A DNA stretch of 64,000 nucleotides from Liolophura sinensis (taxonomy: Eukaryota; Mollusca; Polyplacophora; Chitonida; Chitonidae): positions 36,240,510 through 36,304,509 of the forward strand of contig NC_088295.1 of the NCBI RefSeq assembly GCF_032854445.1, written 5' to 3'. Below, in pieces: positions 1-11,340 of this stretch. Both the position numbers and the translations under genes were made by a program. Positions within the stretch are counted from its first letter, which is position 1; each line of letters starts with the position of its first letter. Under the pieces are notes generated by a model. The model was not told the origin of the DNA, made no database searches, and worked only from the letters and a program-made list of their open reading frames with translations.

Positions 1-1059
1 CTCTACTTGACAGTGTTCACTGCATATAAACCGTGTCTATCTAGGCTACCCGCATACATGTGACGTACATATATGATAACGTCAGCAGAGTAACTATAGT
101 CATTTAAGACAGTCAAAAATAAACGATTATCCGTTATTTTCGATGGTATTGAAAACGACAATGCATAATGCTGTTACACAATGGAAGTTTAGAAGCATGC
201 ATGTAACACAACCAGGGAGAAGTCATTATATACCGATTAAAAATCATTTATCTTGTCACAAAACAGATAATTTAAACCCTTCCATAACACAAGCAGAAGA
301 AAACACCAACGTACCATTCTCTGTCGTCGTTGTTTTTGTGTGTGACTCACGATTGATTCACCGTTTAGCCTGTGTGAAAGCCGTGAGACACACGTTTGTG
401 GAAGCCACAGCGTTATGTGGCAGTTGTGCAGGAGGATTAAGCTGCCAATCAATACTAATTCGTCTGTTTTAACAACACATCTTGCTTGATACCTGCCGCA
501 AAAGAGACTACTCCGTAAGGCTGACTCAAACCGATTTTATTAGAGGTGTTATGTGTGGTACGCACATAACATATATAGTGTACTATATAATATACCTATA
601 CTTTGTAGAAACCTGCAGATGGTCGTGGGTTTCCTCAGGACTCCGCCCAGTTTCCTCCCACCATAATGCTGGTCGCCGTGGTATAAGTGAAATATTCTTA
701 AGTGGGGCGTAAAACACCAATCAAATAAATAAATATACCTTGTAGAAGAATTCTATGGGTTTGCATAAATCTGTTATATGGAAGCACAATTATACAGTAA
801 CACATACGGCCTATCGGCAATGTTCAAATTGTCTACATAGCTTACATGGACATTGTCTATAACGCACAATACAATCTTGCACTTTAAAGGCGAAGTTTTG
901 TTTTTTTTTTGTTTTGTTTTTTTCAAGTGATAAAGTGTTATTGTGAACCTAAGATTTAGCAATCATAATCTACACATGCAGTGGCCACAACACATCGTTA
1001 GTCGACTTAATATAAAGCACCTCCTCAAATAATGAATCAACAAAGGGGTAAACACTCAG
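1..1059. other. Non-coding DNA, no gene recognised
   Basis: Apart from the SINE tail listed at 617-736, I see no coding exon here. Open frames are short, have no family resemblance and no flanking splice signals. The composition is AT-rich with a short T-run near 900. Confidence 0.6.
617..736 (+). repeat. SINE, 5'-truncated copy (core and tail)
   Basis: This is the 3' half of the dominant SINE family of the window. It carries the 'tttcctcccaccataatgct' core, then a GTATAAGTGAAATATTCTTAAG segment (split here by small changes) and ends in an ACACCAATCAAATAAATAAATA tail. The tRNA-related head is missing. The tail identifies plus orientation. It is similar to the near full-length copy at 11631-11887. 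Confidence 0.85.
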
Positions 1060-1283
1060 CATGTCTGATCTGCATCAACCAGCCAACCAGTCAACCTGCC
1101 AGTCGGTTAGATTTATTTTTTTTTTACATCCTACTATTACATCGTACTCCGGAATATTTTACTTGGTTAACGTTTGTGGACAGTGGAAAGCGAACGGAAC
1201 GTGAATGAAACGACCGCACCTTATTTCAGGCCGCTGTCGATTCAGCGGAAAGTAGATTCGAACATTCTACCTCAATGATCTTG

Positions 1284-1358
<75 letters not shown>

Positions 1359-1730
1359 CGAACTGAATACTGACTACATTACTTGACCACTGAGATCGAG
1401 TCGTCCATGAGGTCAGTGTGACTGTCAACCTAGGAGGATGTCAACCTATCAGACTTTCCACCAGCTAGACATTCAGCCAGATTATTAACCAGTCAGACCC
1501 AACCAGTCAACCAGCCAGACTTTCAACCAGTAAGACATACAGCAAGCTGGGCATCCAACAAACCGCATTATCAACCAATCAAGCCTTTAATCAACCAGAA
1601 TGTCAGTCAGCCAGCCAGTCAGTCAGCCAGCCAGTCTATCAGCCTGCCAAACATCCAATCAGCCAGAGTGTCAGCCAATCAGACTGTCAACTTACCCATC
1701 ATTCAATCAATCTTATTGTCAACCAGCCTG
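1060..1730. repeat. Degenerate CAACCAGTCAGAC minisatellite with (TA)n tract
   Basis: A low-complexity stretch is built from variants of CAACCAGTCAGAC and CAGCCAGTCAGT. It is interrupted by a (TA)n run at 1289-1357. The short open frames across it are a by-product of the repeat. Confidence 0.75.
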
Positions 1731-1881
1731 GCTGGTTTTTGTTTTCTTGTATATATATACAAGAAACCACACACAAGTTATGATGTATATACAGAACAGT
1801 GCATTCGCTTTGTCACGACACACGTATACCCATCATTCAATCAATCTTATTGTCAACCAGCCTGGCTGGTTTTTGTTTTCT

Positions 1882-1973
<92 letters not shown>

Positions 1974-2041
1974 AGAAACCACACACAAGTTATGATGTAT
2001 ATACAGAACAGTGCATTCGCTTTGTCACGACACACGTATAC
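1695..2041. repeat. Tandem duplication (~134-bp unit) with expanded (TA)n
   Basis: Two direct copies begin at about 1695 and 1829 with the same start (CCCATCATTCAATCAATC) and end near CACGACACACGTATAC. In copy 1 the centre is a short perfect palindrome, CTTGTATATATATACAAG. In copy 2 the same palindrome has grown into a TA run of about 44 repeats (about 1884-1972) while its CTTG and ACAAG shoulders stay intact. The flanking unit is otherwise nearly identical, so the duplication is recent and the TA tract expanded afterwards. Confidence 0.9.
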
Positions 2042-2589
2042 CTGTCACTCTCTGACAAAATTACTGTTAAAAGTCATTTCTAATAATATTAAATTAATGT
2101 TATAAAAATTAAACTTAAGTGAACGATATATCATTTAAAAAAATCTTATTCCGCGCGTCACGTTATCGTATTGGGGTCATAAAGATTTAAGACACGACGC
2201 ATAATTTTAATGCGGTATAATATATAGTCTTGCTTTTAATCAATATTTTTGACTATATACATTTGCATCAAATCTCTCACAGGAAATGCAAACAAAATCT
2301 TGGAACGATGTAATCGTCTATTGGTAAGTGATTAATTATACATTTACACAAAATCGATTGTTTACTTAGGGTATATACATTTCTACGACTGCGCGCACTT
2401 AGCGCCCATTTGAATAATGCTCATGTGGGTGACTTTCAACATCTTTATATAACTGAAACGTCTTAGATGTATCCGTTGTTCATACCTTGTCGGTGCGAAT
2501 CTATACCACCTAAAAACTAACATGTTAAACATTGTACAAACAATCTTCGGGACTCACAGACCTTTACAGACGTTTCACCAAGAACCACC
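2042..2589. other. Non-coding DNA, nothing recognised
   Basis: AT-rich sequence without convincing coding potential, repeats or splice-framed exons. Confidence 0.5.
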
Positions 2590-3130
2590 GGTTCATGTCC
2601 ATTATTCCCATCACACCCGTCCTCACTAAAGTGAAAACTGACATTGCGTTCGAAGAATCATCAAGAATGTGCTCATCCCCACTTAGCCCATCATGGATAT
2701 ACCCGTGTAAAGAAACACCAAGTTGTCTTCATCCCTTCCAAACCCACTCGGACAATTTCCACCTTGCAAGCTCATCCTCATCCAACTCACGATCAGGCCT
2801 ACTTTTCAAACTTTCCAAAGAACTACATTCTCTTCCTAACCAACTAGTAGTCAAGCATTAGGCTACTTGAGCTTTCCAAAAACCACCAGTGTGTTCATTC
2901 CTACCTAACCCATCTCGACCATTCGTGTCCATCCCCACCCGATTCACCATTACTATCCCATCCCTATAAAGAACTCGCATGTCCACTCCAACCCAATTGA
3001 CCCACAGCAATTATTTACATCCATCCCCGCTTAACTAATGACGACCATTCAGAATTGCCACTGTGCTCATTCCCATGTAGCCCACCATTATTGTTTCTGT
3101 CTTTCATTCCCACCCATTCCACCATCGCCG
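2590..3130. repeat. Degenerate CATTCCCACC-rich repeat region
   Basis: Irregular repeats of the type TCCATCCCCACC, CATTCCCATGTAGCCCACC and AACTCATCC recur every 40-60 bp. It looks like an older, decayed relative of the array at 3980-4465, but I cannot fix a period by eye. Confidence 0.45.
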
Positions 3131-3358
3131 TTCCTGTATCAAGATCATCCCTTCCCAGCTTTCACGAATAAGTACTGGTATATCTATGCAGCCGCGAGGA
3201 CGGGGAGCCCAATCACAAGCATACCGCAACTGTGGACTAAATTGAACCTGTTCCAAACGCAGTGCCAATACATCCTGTCCCTTATATATATCGAGTCGCC
3301 ACAGTAGATAACTATGACAGGAGTTCCTATACAATCCATTAAAGGGACTCCCGTTCCA

Positions 3359-3585
3359 GAATATTACACTTTCAGTTCTCCTGAATATGTTACACTTTCA
3401 GTCCTCTCGAATGCGTTACACTTACAGTCCTGCTGAATATGTTACACTTCCAGCCCCCCCCCCCCCCAATGAATATGTTACACTTCCAGCCCTCTTGAAT
3501 ATGTTACACTTTCAGTCCTCTCGAATGCGTTACATTTACAGCCCTCCTGAATATGTTACACTTTCAGTCCCACTACATGTAATTC
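3359..3585. repeat. 26-bp minisatellite, about 8 copies
   Basis: Direct repeats follow the pattern GAATATGTTACACTTTCAG plus TCCTCT. Two variant units (GAATATG and GAATGCG forms) recur in the same order twice, which suggests a higher-order repeat. One unit contains a run of 14 C (3454-3467). Units are easily read at 3383, 3409, 3435, 3471 and onwards. Confidence 0.9.
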
Positions 3586-3979
3586 TTGAATTACATGAAT
3601 ATGTACATCGCGGGTTAACCCACTACAGACTACGTTTATCCAAAGTTGGGAATATCTCACTGACGAAAGGCAAAATACAGACAAAACCTAAGTAAAGTCA
3701 AAGTTAAATTAGAGAATTGTGAATCGATCTGGGGAATTACCTCTGAGATGGTAAAATTGCAACTATATTCAACTATATTCTATAACTTGTGTAAGTCTCC
3801 ATCCGACCCACTATAGGTAATCCAGGTCTTAAGTACCACGAGCATGCCCATTCAACCTATGTCTGCATCAGTATATACGCACTCAACACTAGTCCTGTTC
3901 AACGCACACGTCATCTCCAACCAGCTCACAACAGCAGGCCACCTCGTTCACATCATCGAAACCTATATTACTGTTTCCT

Positions 3980-4465
3980 TCCCAAAAGGTGGACACTTAG
4001 TTTATTCCCACCCAGACCCAAATTACCGCTCACCGTCCCAAAAGTGAACACGCTGTTTATTCCCACCCAAGCCCAAATTAATGGTCCCCTCCCGAACGTG
4101 GACACGCTGTTTATTCATCTCCAAACCTCCATTACCGTTCCCTTCCAAATGAATATTCCCATCACAAAGGGGGGAATGCTGTTTATTCCAAGTCCAACCA
4201 AACGTTCCCATCGCACGCAGTGTCATTCCCATGCATCTCACAGCAGAATGCCATATACGGGAGACCACTGTTTATTCCCATCCAAACCTACATTACTGTT
4301 CACTTCCCAAGATGGTCATGCTATTTATTCTCAACCAACGACAAATTAACGTTCCCTTCCTATCGCACGCAATGTCATGCTCATCCAGCTCACAGCAAAT
4401 GCCATATACGAGAGATCACTGTTTATTCCCATCCAAACCTACATTACTGTTCCCATCTCAAAGGT
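3980..4465. repeat. ~57-bp degenerate minisatellite
   Basis: The phrase CTGTTTATTCCCACCCAA recurs at roughly 55-90 bp intervals (near 4000, 4050, 4108, 4180, 4268, 4323 and 4420), with AAATTACCGTTCCC and GTGGACACG between. Copies are well diverged. Open frames here are shadows of the repeat. Confidence 0.75.
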
Positions 4466-4469
4466 GCAT

Positions 4470-4592
4470 GGTCAGGGTCGTGGGTTTTCCCCTAGGTTCT
4501 GCTCAGTTCCTCACACCTTAATGTTGACCGCCATGGTATAAGTGAAATATTAATGACTACGGTGTAAAACACCAGTGAAATGAATAAATAAA
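4470..4592 (+). repeat. SINE, 5'-truncated copy
   Basis: Core and tail of the main SINE family are recognisable: GTCGTGGGTTTTCCCC, TAAGTGAAATATTAATG, GTAAAACACCAG, then an AATGAATAAATAAAT tail. It is inserted at the end of the 57-bp array and is more diverged than the 11.6-kb copy. Confidence 0.8.
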
Positions 4593-4778
4593 TCAACCAA
4601 CCACAAATGAATGTTCCCTTCCCATCGCACTTTACATGACATGCACAGGCGTTACCAAGCTGAAATTGAACTCCTGCAGAAGCTCTGGTACGGCAATGAC
4701 GCAGAGTGTGACACAATGACTACTCCCGCCCTCTCCAGCTACACCTGGCAATGCCTGTCAAGAGCCCACGAATGCCCG

Positions 4779-4882
4779 TTGGTTTTCTCCCGAGTTCTAC
4801 CCGGTTTTCCTACCACAGCATTTCTCATAAGTGCAATATTCTAGTTTGAATATGGCGCATAAACTCATGAAATAAATAAATC
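4779..4882 (+). repeat. SINE tail, strongly diverged
   Basis: An old copy of the same family: GTTGGTTTTCTCCCG, CCCGGTTTTCCTACCAC, ATAAGTGCAATATTCTAG, then a GAAATAAATAAAT tail. Upstream sequence from about 4650 may be the remains of its head, but this is unclear. Confidence 0.65.
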
Positions 4883-5077
4883 ATTACTACCGTAACTTAA
4901 TCAGCTATCTGGGAATAATCTGCCAACACTTCTCAGCTTTATGCTCAGAAAACACGAACTTTATAATGCTTCAACGCTCGTTTATGCATGCCTCCATCCG
5001 TTAACTTGTTTTTGGATTTTGGTGTTAATAGTAGTCAGTTCGTTTCGTGAATAAAATGCGCCTGATCTGAGAATATA

Positions 5078-5104
5078 AACTACCAGGCAAAAGAAACGTT
5101 TCAC
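5078..5104 (+). repeat. Left terminal inverted repeat of Tc1-like element
   Basis: It reads AACTACCAGGCAAAAGAAAC and on to TCAC. It is the inverse complement of 6595-6621 with one mismatch (G versus C in the AAACG/AACC position). It is preceded by TA. Confidence 0.9.
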
Positions 5105-5352
5105 CGTATTTTTTGTCATAAAAAAAGTAAAAGCGCGGTTCCGGGTTTGATTCTAAGCAGGACTTAGTGTATGACTGCATCGTTTCCTCTACCAGAACGC
5201 ATCGTCACGAACGCAGCAATTGGAATTGTGAAATTGCGACCACATGCAAAACGTCCTTTTGAGGCATGGCTCGTGATGCACGTGCGGTAATGTTGCATAA
5301 ATACTCTTGCTCGAAAGAGCAGACATTCAGTGCCCGAAAAAACACCAACAGT

Positions 5353-6355
5353 ATGCCAAGACTTACGCAAGCGCAACGAGACCAGGCCATCGGTATGTCC
5401 ACCATGGGAGTCTCGCAACGTCACATTGCAAGACCGTTCAACTGCAGCCAAACCACCATTGTTGATACGCTATCAGCAGACAGGCCAGACCCAAGACAGA
5501 CCAAGATCGGGAAGACCGAGGGTAACAACTGCGGCTGAAGATCGCTACATCCGGCAGATCCACCTTCGAAACCGATTCGTCACGGCGACGTCAACAGCGT
5601 CGACGGCACTAGGCCATGTCATCAGCCCCAGAAGAACACTGCGTCGTCTTCGTTCAGCTGGTTTACGACCTTACCGCCCCTTCCGTGGGATGGCCTTGAC
5701 CCTTTTACACCGTCAACGCAGATTGCGATGGGCACGTATTGTACGTCGGTGGCAGCGACGTGACTGGGCAAGAGTGCTGTTTACAGACGAGAGCAGGTTC
5801 TGTCTATTCAGGAACGATGGCAGAGTTCGAGTTTTCCGACGAAGAGGCGAGCGTCTCGCGCCAAACTGCGTAAGAGAGGTTTATCCGTTTGGAGGCGGAG
5901 GCGTCATGGTTTGGGGAGGGATTTGTGACCAAATGAAGACGCAGCTGGTTTTTGTGTGAGGTAATCTGACTGGCCAGCGATACGTTGATGAGGTACTGAG
6001 ACGTGTCGTCGTTCCTTTCCTCCAACGTCAGCCAAGAGGATCGATCTTTCAACACGACAATGCAAGACCTCACACTGCCCGCATTGTTACAGGCTACCTC
6101 GAGACCGCAAACGTCATCGTGTTGCCCTGGCCAGCCAACTCACCAGACATGAACCCCATTGAGCATCTCTGGGATCACCTTGACCGCCGTTTGAGACAGC
6201 TGGTGCCTCCTCCAACTAACCAACAGGAACTTGAGCAAGCTCTGTTAAACCTATGGAACCTTATCCCTGTTGACGTCATCCGGCGACTGACGACGTCAAT
6301 GCTGAGGCGTGTGCTTGCTTGCATTGATGGCCAGGGTGGCCACACTCGCTACTGA
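5353..6355 (+). pseudogene. Tc1-like transposase, disrupted
   Basis: The frame opens with MPRLTQAQRDQAIGM, a helix-turn-helix N-terminus (GVSQRHIARPF, CSQTTI). A frame change occurs near 5460-5470, after which the reading continues as RYQQTGQTQDRPRSGRPR, the GRPR motif typical of Tc1 enzymes. The catalytic triad is visible: D in LFTDESRF, D in QHDNARPHTA, and E in NPIEHLWD. There are 34 residues between the last two, i.e. DD34E. An in-frame TGA at 5957-5959 splits the catalytic domain between GGICDQMKTQLVFV and GNLTGQRYVDEVL; the same frame resumes directly and ends at 6353-6355. The full reading would be about 330 residues, usual for this family. It would cut and paste the element at TA sites if intact. 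Confidence 0.93.
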
Positions 6356-6594
6356 TGACTGTAGTCATTCATTTCTCTGGATACTGTGACTTTACACGCA
6401 CTTGCCAGTTAACTTTACATTTGTGTAATTTTTTCTTCTCACCCCTTGTCTATTTCATTGTGTTTTGTGGCCAATTGAATGCCAATATTTTAAAGCCTTT
6501 TTGAGAGAATATTTCACAATGATTCCTGTTTATAAACCAATCTTCTTAATTCTTATATCTGCCTTTGTTTTTCTTTTATGGGCTCAAGAAGTGG

Positions 6595-6621
6595 GTGAAA
6601 CCTTTCTTTTGCCTGGTAGTT
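6595..6621 (-). repeat. Right terminal inverted repeat of Tc1-like element
   Basis: It ends CTTTTGCCTGGTAGTT, the inverse complement of the left end, and is followed by TA at 6622-6623. Confidence 0.9.
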
Positions 6622-6783
6622 TAGATCGATTTCTCGCTCTAACCTCGCACCATCCAATTTTTTACCAGGTGCCAAATTCACAAAACTCCACAAACTGAAA
6701 CTTTTCGTAAAGTCTTATGGAAAATAGAGAATTTACGAAGTAAATTGTGAAGTCAGAGGATCAAGTGTCACTTGTCTGTTTAT

Positions 6784-7846
6784 CCCTGTTTTACCCCAAA
6801 CCAGTAACAGCGACATTTGAACGACACTGCGAGATTTAGTCGAGATTCAGTCGATATTAGGGCGCCAACGCGACCTTCTGACGAAAGTCCAACGATATTC
6901 AGTCAAGAATGTCGTGCAAATCTCGCTTCATCGTCTGAATCTCGTGTTGCCGACTGAATCTCCCATCCTCGTACAATTCTCGCGTCCTCGTTCAATGCTC
7001 GACCAAATCTCAACCTAATCTCGCGATATGCAGTGAGTCTCGACCTAATCTCGTCAGAATGTCGCCCGTTTTCTTAATGTCGTCCAATGTTGCGGTCTCT
7101 GTAAAACGAGTAACATTGTGGTCAAACTTAATTTATCATAAAGGGCGACATTTGATCGACAGCGCGATATTAGGACGAGATCTGGTCGACACCGCGACAT
7201 TTTAACAGAGCCTCGCTCTGCATGTCATCCGAATTCAGTACTAAATCTCGCTCTGTCGTTTGAATGGCGCTAGAATCTCGACTAAATCTCGCGTTGTCGA
7301 CTGAATGTCGTGTAAATCTGGAGTCGTCGCCTGAATCTCACACTGTCGACCAAATCTCGCCTTCCGGTAAAGCCAGGCTCTGTTAAAATGTCGCGTTCTC
7401 GACTGAATGTAGCCTGAATCTCGTCGGAATGTCGCGTTGTGGACCAAATCTCGTCCTAATATCGCGCTGTCGACCAAATGTCGCCCTTCTTGATTAATTA
7501 AGTTTGACCACAATGTTACTCTTTTTGCAGAGACCGCAACATTCAGACGACATTAAGAAAACGGGCGACATTCTGACGACATTAAGTCGAGAATCATTGC
7601 ACATCGCGAGATTAGGTCGAGATTTGGTCGAGAATTAAACGAGGACGCGAGAATTGAAAGAGGATGCGAGATTCAGTTGACAACACGACATTCAGATGAG
7701 GGAACGACATTTGCACTACATCCTCGACTGAATATCGTTGGACTTTCGTTACAATCTCGTCAGAATGTCGCGTTGGCACCCTAGTCTCGACTAAATCTCG
7801 CAGTGTCGTTCAAATGTCGCTGTTACTGGTTTGGGGCAAAACCGGG
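6784..7846. mobile_element. Foldback-type element: 1.06-kb near-palindrome
   Basis: The two ends are inverse complements: left CCCCAAACCAGTAACAGCGA, right the mirror image ending CTGGTTTGGGGC. Mirror symmetry continues inward (for example GTAACATTGTGGTCAAACTT near 7112 against its complement near 7500, and GCGACATTTTAACAGAGCC near 7194 against its complement near 7380), giving arms of about 430 and 470 bp around a spacer of roughly 160 bp. The right arm has an extra ~40 bp. Both arms and the spacer are made of short CpG-rich units of the type AATCTCG, AATGTCG and GTCGAC spaced about 11 or 19 bp apart. No protein is encoded. I saw no clear target duplication. This fits foldback (FB/TU-like) non-autonomous DNA elements; the family is unknown to me. 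Confidence 0.85.
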
Positions 7847-8872
7847 AGAGACAGCATGGCCACCTCACACATACCAACCAACTCATCAACTCTGCAGTTG
7901 TTCACGAGAAACCACCGACACCATCCAAGTTTCGATCGAAGCACATAGGTCATCCAACACATACCCAGCATGCCGTACAGCGCATGCGTCAGTCTCTACC
8001 TTTCGGTTTACATAGCTGCCACCCATAGCAAATTTTGTCCAGAAATTTTCAACAACACTTGGGTCACGGTGATGAGGCCCGAAAATTATGTCAGAAAAGA
8101 CGAACAATCAGCCTCAACCTTTGCCTCTAATAATGCTTTATACCCATGTATTCTCTTTATCTAGAGTATGTACAATATGATTCTAACCCAAACCTGACAC
8201 AGTTTATTGATGATTACTGATTAAATAGTTCCAGCGGGAGGAGACAAGTGATGAAGCTAAGCCTACACAAGCCTACATGATGCGTCTCACAGGCTCCAGA
8301 GGTCAAGCTTGTCTATCGGTGGCAGTGAGGTAAAGCTAAAGGTAGCGAGAGACGCATTCTGGCTAAGGAGTATGATACCTAGAACCACAATGAACGCATA
8401 CCCAGAACAACCATTAACAGTATCGTCAGGATCATCTAAACGTCCTCGAATACCATACCTTTCACAACCATAACCATACTTGTTGTCATACACAAATGCA
8501 TGACATGGGGTGTACAAGATTATACACTGGTACGCTCATATAAACGATATTTCACCTATAACTAATCTCAGAGTCATGGCTAAACATTGTTCTGAAGTTA
8601 GAGTCGTGGAAAAACTCCTTGATGTTTGCCACCGTTGCACACGCCATGTATATAATAATGTTGTAGACTTTAGAAATCCGCTGAGTATCTGTATCTTTCT
8701 CCTGTACCTTCCTGAACGTACAAATAGTCATTATAATTGTATGCAAATTAGTTCAGTATACACGGTTTGATGTATTGAGTCACATGGTGCTGTACTAAGT
8801 TTGTTTGACCAGTTGTTAAAAAAAACTTACTTGATCTGATCAAATGTCAGTTTCCTCGGCATTCTCATTTGA
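7847..8872. other. Non-coding DNA, nothing recognised
   Basis: No coding exon, RNA gene or clear repeat was seen. Short open frames lack family resemblance. Confidence 0.5.
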
Positions 8873-9080
8873 TTTATTTATTTGGTTGGTGTTTTACGCA
8901 GTATTCAAGGATATTTCACTTAGGCTATACGACGCTGGCCAGCATTATGGTGAGAGGAAACCGGGCAGAGACCGGGAAAAATCTACGAACACGACCTTCC
9001 CACGCACGGCCGGAAAGGAAACCAGCAGGAGCTGGACAAGAACTCACAGGGAACGCATTGGTGAGACAGAGAGGTGTCTT
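8873..9080 (-). repeat. SINE, inverted partial copy
   Basis: The main SINE family reads on the minus strand: TTTATTTATTTGGTTGGTG (tail complement), then AGTATTCAAGGATATTTCAC, CAGCATTATGGTGAGAGGAA and AACCAGCAGGAGCTGG. The tRNA-like 5' head is mostly missing. Confidence 0.8.
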
Positions 9081-9129
9081 ATAATTAGTGTTATAGAATG
9101 GCACCAATATTCTTAGCGCAACATGTTTG

Positions 9130-10620
9130 TATAATCACGCCTGAAAGGTGACCTACCCCAATGGAACCACGAAGACCATCTAATCCATTCCACGAATACT
9201 CTATACCTCCTGACAATCACCATGAGTCACAAATGCTGTCCATCCAATCTCTACAGGTACCCACATCTCTCACGTCTAAAAAATCCCTAATGCCATGGCA
9301 CTTATGAACAATCATAAACACACAAGAGTGTCTCAAGAGTCAAAAATACATCCAATTTATTTAACAAGAAAGTCCGCGACATCATCCCACATATCACCAG
9401 AACTTTTGGCCCTCCTGTCGGGAACCCACTCATCGCTATAGTCGTAGGGGCTATGGAGGATATCTCCAGAACCACCGATACATTTCACGTGTTACCAAAA
9501 TCACCGATATCTTCCCACTTACCGTCAGTCACAAACACAATCTAGACCATCTGTAGAACCACCGATGTCTCTCACCTGTTACCAAAATTACCGATGTCAT
9601 CTTAATTACTGTCAGTCATAAACACAATCAAGACCATCTGTAGAACTACCAATGCCTCTCACCTAATACCATAATCCCCAATATCATCCCACTTATCCCC
9701 CCGCTCACAAACACAATCTAGACCATCTGTAGAACCACCGATGTCTCTCACCTGTTACCAAAATTACCGATGTCATCTTAATTACTGTCAGTCATAAACA
9801 CAATGAAGACCATCTGTAGAACTACCAATGCCTCTCACCTAATACCATAATCCCCAATATCATGCCACTTATCCCCCCGCTCACAAACACTATCAAGATC
9901 ATCTCTAGAACCACCAATACCTCTCATGCGTTACCTAAGTCCCCGATATCATCCCTCTCATCCACCCCGCTTACAAACACAATAAAGACCATCTCTAGAG
10001 TCACCAATGACTCTCACTTATTACCAAAATCATCAATATCATTACACTTACCGTCAGCCACAAACACAATTAAGATCATCTTTAAATTCACTATTGCCCT
10101 TACCCTGTTACCAAAGTCACCGATATCACCCCACTTATTCCCCGCTCTCAAACACTATGAAGAAATCTCTAGGAACAACAATGAGTCTCATCTATAACCA
10201 AAAGCACCGTTATCACTCCACTTATCGTCAGTCACAAGCCCTATCAAGATCATCTCTAGAACCACCAATGCCTCTCACGTTTTACCAAAATCGATGACCT
10301 TATTTCACTTATCGTTACTCATAAACACAATCAAGACCATATCTATAGAGCCGCCAATAGCTCTCACCCATTACCAAAATCACCGATATCATCACACTTA
10401 TCGTTAGTCACGAACACTATGAAGGTCATCTCTAAAACCACCAATGCCTCTCACTTGTTACCAAAATCAGAGATGATCCCACTCATCATCAGTCACAAAC
10501 ACTATCAAGACCATCACTACATAACCACAATGATTACCAAAATAACCGATATCATACCACTTATCGCCAATCACAAACATTATCAATGTCATCTGTAGAA
10601 CCACAGATGCTTCTGACTTA
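9130..10620. repeat. 87-bp satellite-like tandem array
   Basis: The unit runs ACCATCTGTAGAACCACCGA, TCTCACCTGTTACCAAAAT, a CCGATATCATCCCACTTATC-like part, CAGTCACAAACACAATCAAG, about 87 bp. Copies are clear from about 9475 to 10620 and fade upstream to about 9130. A two-unit block starting near 9547 is repeated almost unchanged near 9720, so the array has a recent 174-bp higher-order duplication. Open frames inside it reflect the repeat, not a gene. Confidence 0.85.
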
Positions 10621-10675
10621 CTCTACCATCCTTAATTCACTTAAAACCACACGTACACACCATCAAATCCATCTA

Positions 10676-10907
10676 CCGAAGGCGAAGCGCGGCGCAATGA
10701 CCCAGGAGCCTTTCACCAGTGCAGTCGCTGTGAGTTGAAGTCCAGCTCTTGCTTGTTTCTTCTGCGGTCGTTCGTGGGAAAGCCTAACAACAACCTGGGC
10801 TTGGTCGTGGGTTTCCCCCGAGGTCTGCCCGGTTTCCTCCCACCATAATGCTGGTCGCCGTCGTATAAGTGAAATATTCTTTAGCACGACGTAAAACACT
10901 AATAAAA

Positions 10908-10938
<31 letters not shown>

Positions 10939-10940
10939 AA
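10676..10940 (+). repeat. SINE, near full-length copy
   Basis: It carries the head remainder (GAAGCGCGGCGCAATGACCC, AGCCTTTCACCAGTGCAGTC, GTGAGTTGAAGTCCAGCTC), then the GGTTTCCTCCCACCATAATG core and the GTATAAGTGAAATATTCTTT segment. It ends in a long AAATA tail (about 10904-10939). The long pure tail suggests a young insertion or later tail expansion. Confidence 0.88.
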
Positions 10941-11282
10941 ACCATTTCTAGAAGCACCATTATAATACCTCTTTCTTATGCCAATACCACTCATCAACTT
11001 TTGCAGTTTCTCTTGTTACAATAAACAGAGCTGAAATAAATGCCGTATTATCATACATCAACAGAAACATGACAAATATCACCCAATGTTAAAAGCATTA
11101 AACGCAATACCATAGCAGCCATCCCAGAACACCATGAATGCGACAGCATACATCTATCGACAAAAGCACGTGGAAGATCACCTCAACGTAACTATATCCC
11201 AAATGTCATATATATCATACACTGTCATTCAATAAACATCATCCTGTCCCACGCATTTCGAATTTTTTGATTGCAACGCTGA

Positions 11283-11284
<2 letters not shown>

Positions 11285-11337
<53 letters not shown>
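11285..11337. repeat. (TA)n microsatellite
   Basis: About 26 TA repeats directly upstream of a SINE fragment. Confidence 0.95.
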
Positions 11338-11339
<2 letters not shown>

Positions 11340-11340
11340 C

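Larger units (their letters stand above)
5078..6621 (+). mobile_element. Tc1/mariner-type DNA transposon with both ends
   Basis: The element is about 1.54 kb. Its ends are inverted repeats of 27 bp, 5078-5104 and 6595-6621, starting AACTACCAGGCAAAAG and differing at one position. A TA lies on each side (5076-5077 and 6622-6623), the target duplication expected for Tc1/mariner. Inside is a transposase open frame of the DD34E type. The ends are almost identical, but the transposase has two disruptions, so this copy could move only if supplied with enzyme by another copy. Insertion is therefore fairly young. Confidence 0.93.

Noticed and set aside
1600-2105. Open frames on both strands with long Tyr-Ile alternation
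   Set aside because: They are translations of the (TA)n tract and its duplicated flanks; no coding signal.
9862-10297. Open frames rich in Ser, Pro and Thr
   Set aside because: They follow the 87-bp array; period and content are those of the repeat.
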